Below, piece by piece: positions 62,087 through 64,000 of a DNA stretch of 64,000 nucleotides; positions within the stretch are counted from its first letter, which is position 1, and the number at the start of each line of letters is the position of its first letter. This DNA comes from an uncultured Clostridia bacterium. Lineage in GTDB: Bacteria; Bacillota; Clostridia; Oscillospirales; Ruminococcaceae. The notes beneath the pieces were generated by a model. That model made no database searches and was not told where the DNA came from. It saw only the letters and a list, made by a program, of their open reading frames with translations. Location: assembly GCA_947627875.1 (NCBI GenBank), contig CANQXS010000001.1, positions 124,001 through 188,000 of the forward strand. The letters run 5' to 3'. Position numbers and translations under genes: made by a program.

Positions 62087-63033
62087 AAAAGATACCTCTT
62101 ATAGCGGTTGCCGGACCAACCGCCTCGGGAAAGACTTCTCTTGCGGTTGAACTCTGCATTCGCCTCGGCGGGGAAGTCGTCTCGGCTGACTCGATGCAGC
62201 TTTACCGCGGAATGGACATTGCCACCGCAAAGCCCACCCCCGAAGAAATGCGCGGCGTTCCGCATCATCTTGTCGATTTTCTCGACATCGGAAGTGAATT
62301 TTCGGTTGCGGATTACGTCGCCGCCGCCCACGAAGCAATAGGCGATATTTCCAACAGGGGAAAGCTCCCCGTCGTCTGCGGCGGAACGGGGCTTTATATC
62401 GACTCGCTCATCGAAAATATCCGCTTTGAAAAGACAGTTTCTTCAACTCCGCTGCGCGCCGAGCTTAAAAAGCTCGCCGAGGAAAAGGGCGGCGGGTATC
62501 TTTTGGAAATGCTGAGAAATATCGACCCCGAGACCGCCTCGCGCCTCCACGAAAATAACCTCAACCGCATAATCCGCGCGCTTGAAGTCTATAAGACCAC
62601 CGGCGAAACGATGAGCGAGCAGATTAAAAACAGCCGCTCCGAGGAAAGCCCTTATGACGCCTGCGTGATAGGATTAGACTATAAAGACAGGCAGGTTCTC
62701 TATGAGCGCATCGGCAGAAGGGTGGATATGATGCTCGAAGCCGGTCTTTTAGAGGAGGCAGAGCGGGTCGTCTCAGACCCTCGGCTTAAAACCGCGCGCC
62801 AGGCGATAGGCTATAAAGAGCTCGCGCCGTATTTTGAAGGAACCGCGCCGCTCGAAGAGTGCATAGAAAATCTCAAGCAGGCTACAAGAAGATATGCAAA
62901 GCGCCAGCTTACCTGGTTCAGAAGAAACAAGAGCATACATTGGCTTTACCCCGACGAAGCCGAATCTTTTGAAGCGCTCGCCGACTCCGCCGAAGGGATA
63001 TGTCGGGAATTTTTGAAAGGAAGAACAGAATGA
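62083..63033 (+). CDS. miaA: tRNA dimethylallyltransferase MiaA
   Basis: Transfers a dimethylallyl group to A37 of tRNAs reading UNN codons. The 316-residue protein has the P-loop AVAGPTASGKTSLAVEL, SADSMQLYRGMDIATAKPT, the VVCGGTGLYIDSL motif and RYAKRQLTWFRRN. It overlaps mutL by four bases, completing the mutS-mutL-miaA cluster common to many bacteria. hfq, often next, is not seen. Confidence 0.96.
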   Translation: MKKIPLIAVAGPTASGKTSLAVELCIRLGGEVVSADSMQLYRGMDIATAKPTPEEMRGVPHHLVDFLDIGSEFSVADYVAAAHEAIGDISNRGKLPVVCGGTGLYIDSLIENIRFEKTVSSTPLRAELKKLAEEKGGGYLLEMLRNIDPETASRLHENNLNRIIRALEVYKTTGETMSEQIKNSRSEESPYDACVIGLDYKDRQVLYERIGRRVDMMLEAGLLEEAERVVSDPRLKTARQAIGYKELAPYFEGTAPLEECIENLKQATRRYAKRQLTWFRRNKSIHWLYPDEAESFEALADSAEGICREFLKGRTE

Positions 63034-64000
63034 TATACAACAGAATACGCGACGGTCTTCTTATGGCGCTTATTTTCATCTGCATTTTCGCGCTCATCGG
63101 CGCTCAGATATACATAAGGCTCAACGGCAGCGAAAACACTCAGGACGCGGTGCTCTACACCTGCAAGGAGAGCCTCAGCTTCACGGGCGTGTTTATTAGA
63201 GACGAAAGCGTTATCTATTCCGACTATGCCGGCAGCGGCATTATGAATTACGCCGTGAGCGACGGTTCCCGCCTTTCAAAGGATTCCGTAATCGCGAGAA
63301 TATACGATTCATATTCCCAGATTTATAACCGCTACCGCATCGAGCGTATCGACGAGGAGCTCGAAAACCTCGAACACGCTCAGGACCACGGCGTTACCGA
63401 CTACGCTCAGCCCGAATTCATAAACACCCAGATATCCGAGAGCTATAAAAACCTGCTTCTTAACCTTACCGAGGGCGACCTCGGCAGCGTTTACGACGAC
63501 AGCCTCGATATGCTCAGGCTGATGAACGTTTATAACGTCGCCTCAAACGTCGAATCGGAATATAACGCAAGGATATCCTATCTTCAGCAGCAAAAAGACG
63601 TTCTCTCTGCTTCGCTCACCGAGCCCCTCGCAACGATATCTTCGTCTGATACCGGCTACTTCACCTCTGTTGTAGACGGCTACGAGAATCAGCTCAAAAT
63701 CGAGAATATATCCGAGCTTACCGTCGACAGGATAAAGGAGATCATCGCAAAGCCGGACATCACTACCGAATCGCAGCGCAACGCTATCGGAAAGGTGTTC
63801 AAGGAATATTCCTGGAAGATGGTGGGAGTCATCGACGTTGCCGACAGGTATTTCGTCAACGAGACCCTGCAATTTTCTATGGACTCCTCCGAAAAATACC
63901 ACACCGTCACCGTTGAAAGCATCACCCCTACGGGCAACGGCAACGAGGCGATAATAGTTATAAGCTGCGACGAGCTCGACAGCGAGCTTGCCGAAACCCG
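63030..64000 (+). CDS. HlyD-like membrane-fusion-type protein (3' truncated)
   Basis: The gene starts at ATG 63030, overlapping the miaA stop, with AAAGGAAG upstream, and stays open for 323 codons to the window edge. It begins MIYNRIRDGLLMALIFICIF, a single membrane segment, then an extracellular region with VFIRDESVIYSDYAGSGIM and a coiled-coil stretch (about 105-200), followed by beta-rich sequence. This is the HlyD-like (lipoyl/barrel-sandwich) layout seen in clostridial proteins located between miaA and the sepF/divIVA genes, of unknown role, perhaps in the cell envelope. Confidence 0.75.
   Translation, partial: MIYNRIRDGLLMALIFICIFALIGAQIYIRLNGSENTQDAVLYTCKESLSFTGVFIRDESVIYSDYAGSGIMNYAVSDGSRLSKDSVIARIYDSYSQIYNRYRIERIDEELENLEHAQDHGVTDYAQPEFINTQISESYKNLLLNLTEGDLGSVYDDSLDMLRLMNVYNVASNVESEYNARISYLQQQKDVLSASLTEPLATISSSDTGYFTSVVDGYENQLKIENISELTVDRIKEIIAKPDITTESQRNAIGKVFKEYSWKMVGVIDVADRYFVNETLQFSMDSSEKYHTVTVESITPTGNGNEAIIVISCDELDSELAET

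Noticed and set aside
1-64000. Search for mobile elements, CRISPR arrays, toxin-antitoxin or defence genes
   Set aside because: No transposase, integrase, terminal repeats, Cas, restriction or toxin motifs were seen. Gene content and order are core throughout.

Overview
This window is a chromosomal housekeeping segment from an anaerobic, endospore-forming Firmicute of the class Clostridia, most likely near the Oscillospiraceae/Ruminococcaceae. The placement is inference. It rests on the sporulation genes (spoVM, spoIIGA-sigE-sigG, spoIIIAA-AH), a Tyr T-box, an NfnAB-like bifurcating oxidoreductase pair, DUF1540 and DUF951 proteins, and a moderately GC-rich genome with very GC-rich third codon positions. 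Gene order is close to textbook Firmicutes order. I see no CRISPR array, prophage, insertion sequence or toxin-antitoxin pair, so this is core rather than accessory DNA.

Layout. 2-6880: zinc metallopeptidase tail, rsmB, rlmN, PP2C phosphatase, PASTA kinase, rsgA and a 29-codon spoVM. 6940-10647: M50 membrane protease, rplS with a structured leader, lepB, rbgA, rnhB, yraN. 10670-17775: thrC, a reverse-strand DUF1540 gene, a phosphoesterase, then tig-clpP-clpX-rarA (protein folding and degradation, replication repair). 17814-23776: reverse-strand S1 protein, DUF951, prfA, tsaC/sua5, coaE, a lytic transglycosylase, an M18 aminopeptidase. 23887-26270: spoIIGA-sigE-sigG. 26362-28519: lipoprotein and T-box-controlled tyrS. 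28627-35613: two tandem cell-wall-directed TIM-barrel proteins, then nfnAB. 35670-41174: yajC, a small membrane protein and the eight-gene spoIIIA operon. 41282-50996: asp23-nusB-(Kae1-like)-xseA-xseB-ispA-dxs-tlyA-nadK-argR-recN. 51002-54101: DJ-1 protein, mltG, U32 protease-family protein. 54189-54266: tRNA-His. 54306-64000: zinc-ribbon membrane protein, reverse-strand dnaD-dnaC pair, ylbF, mutS-mutL-miaA, and an HlyD-like protein cut by the window end.

How the genes work together. The phosphatase/kinase pair reads the cell wall and shares a unit with a ribosome-assembly GTPase. Pro-sigma-E, its protease and sigma-G drive the sporulation cascade, and SpoIIIAA-AH forms the forespore feeding channel. 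The nusB-recN block combines transcription, isoprenoid, NAD, arginine and repair functions. MutS/MutL/MiaA is the classical mismatch-repair/tRNA-modification cluster.

The points most worth a second look are: two genes (rbgA, nadK) whose best-supported start codon is ATA; an M50 protease gene with TATAAT five bases before its ATG and no ribosome binding site; a 19-bp perfect palindrome across the start site of a glycosidase-like lipoprotein gene; a tandem pair of related barrels of which one looks degenerate and is fused to an amidase; and a terminator that buries the ribosome binding site of the next gene. Nothing here is a clear-cut new multi-gene system.
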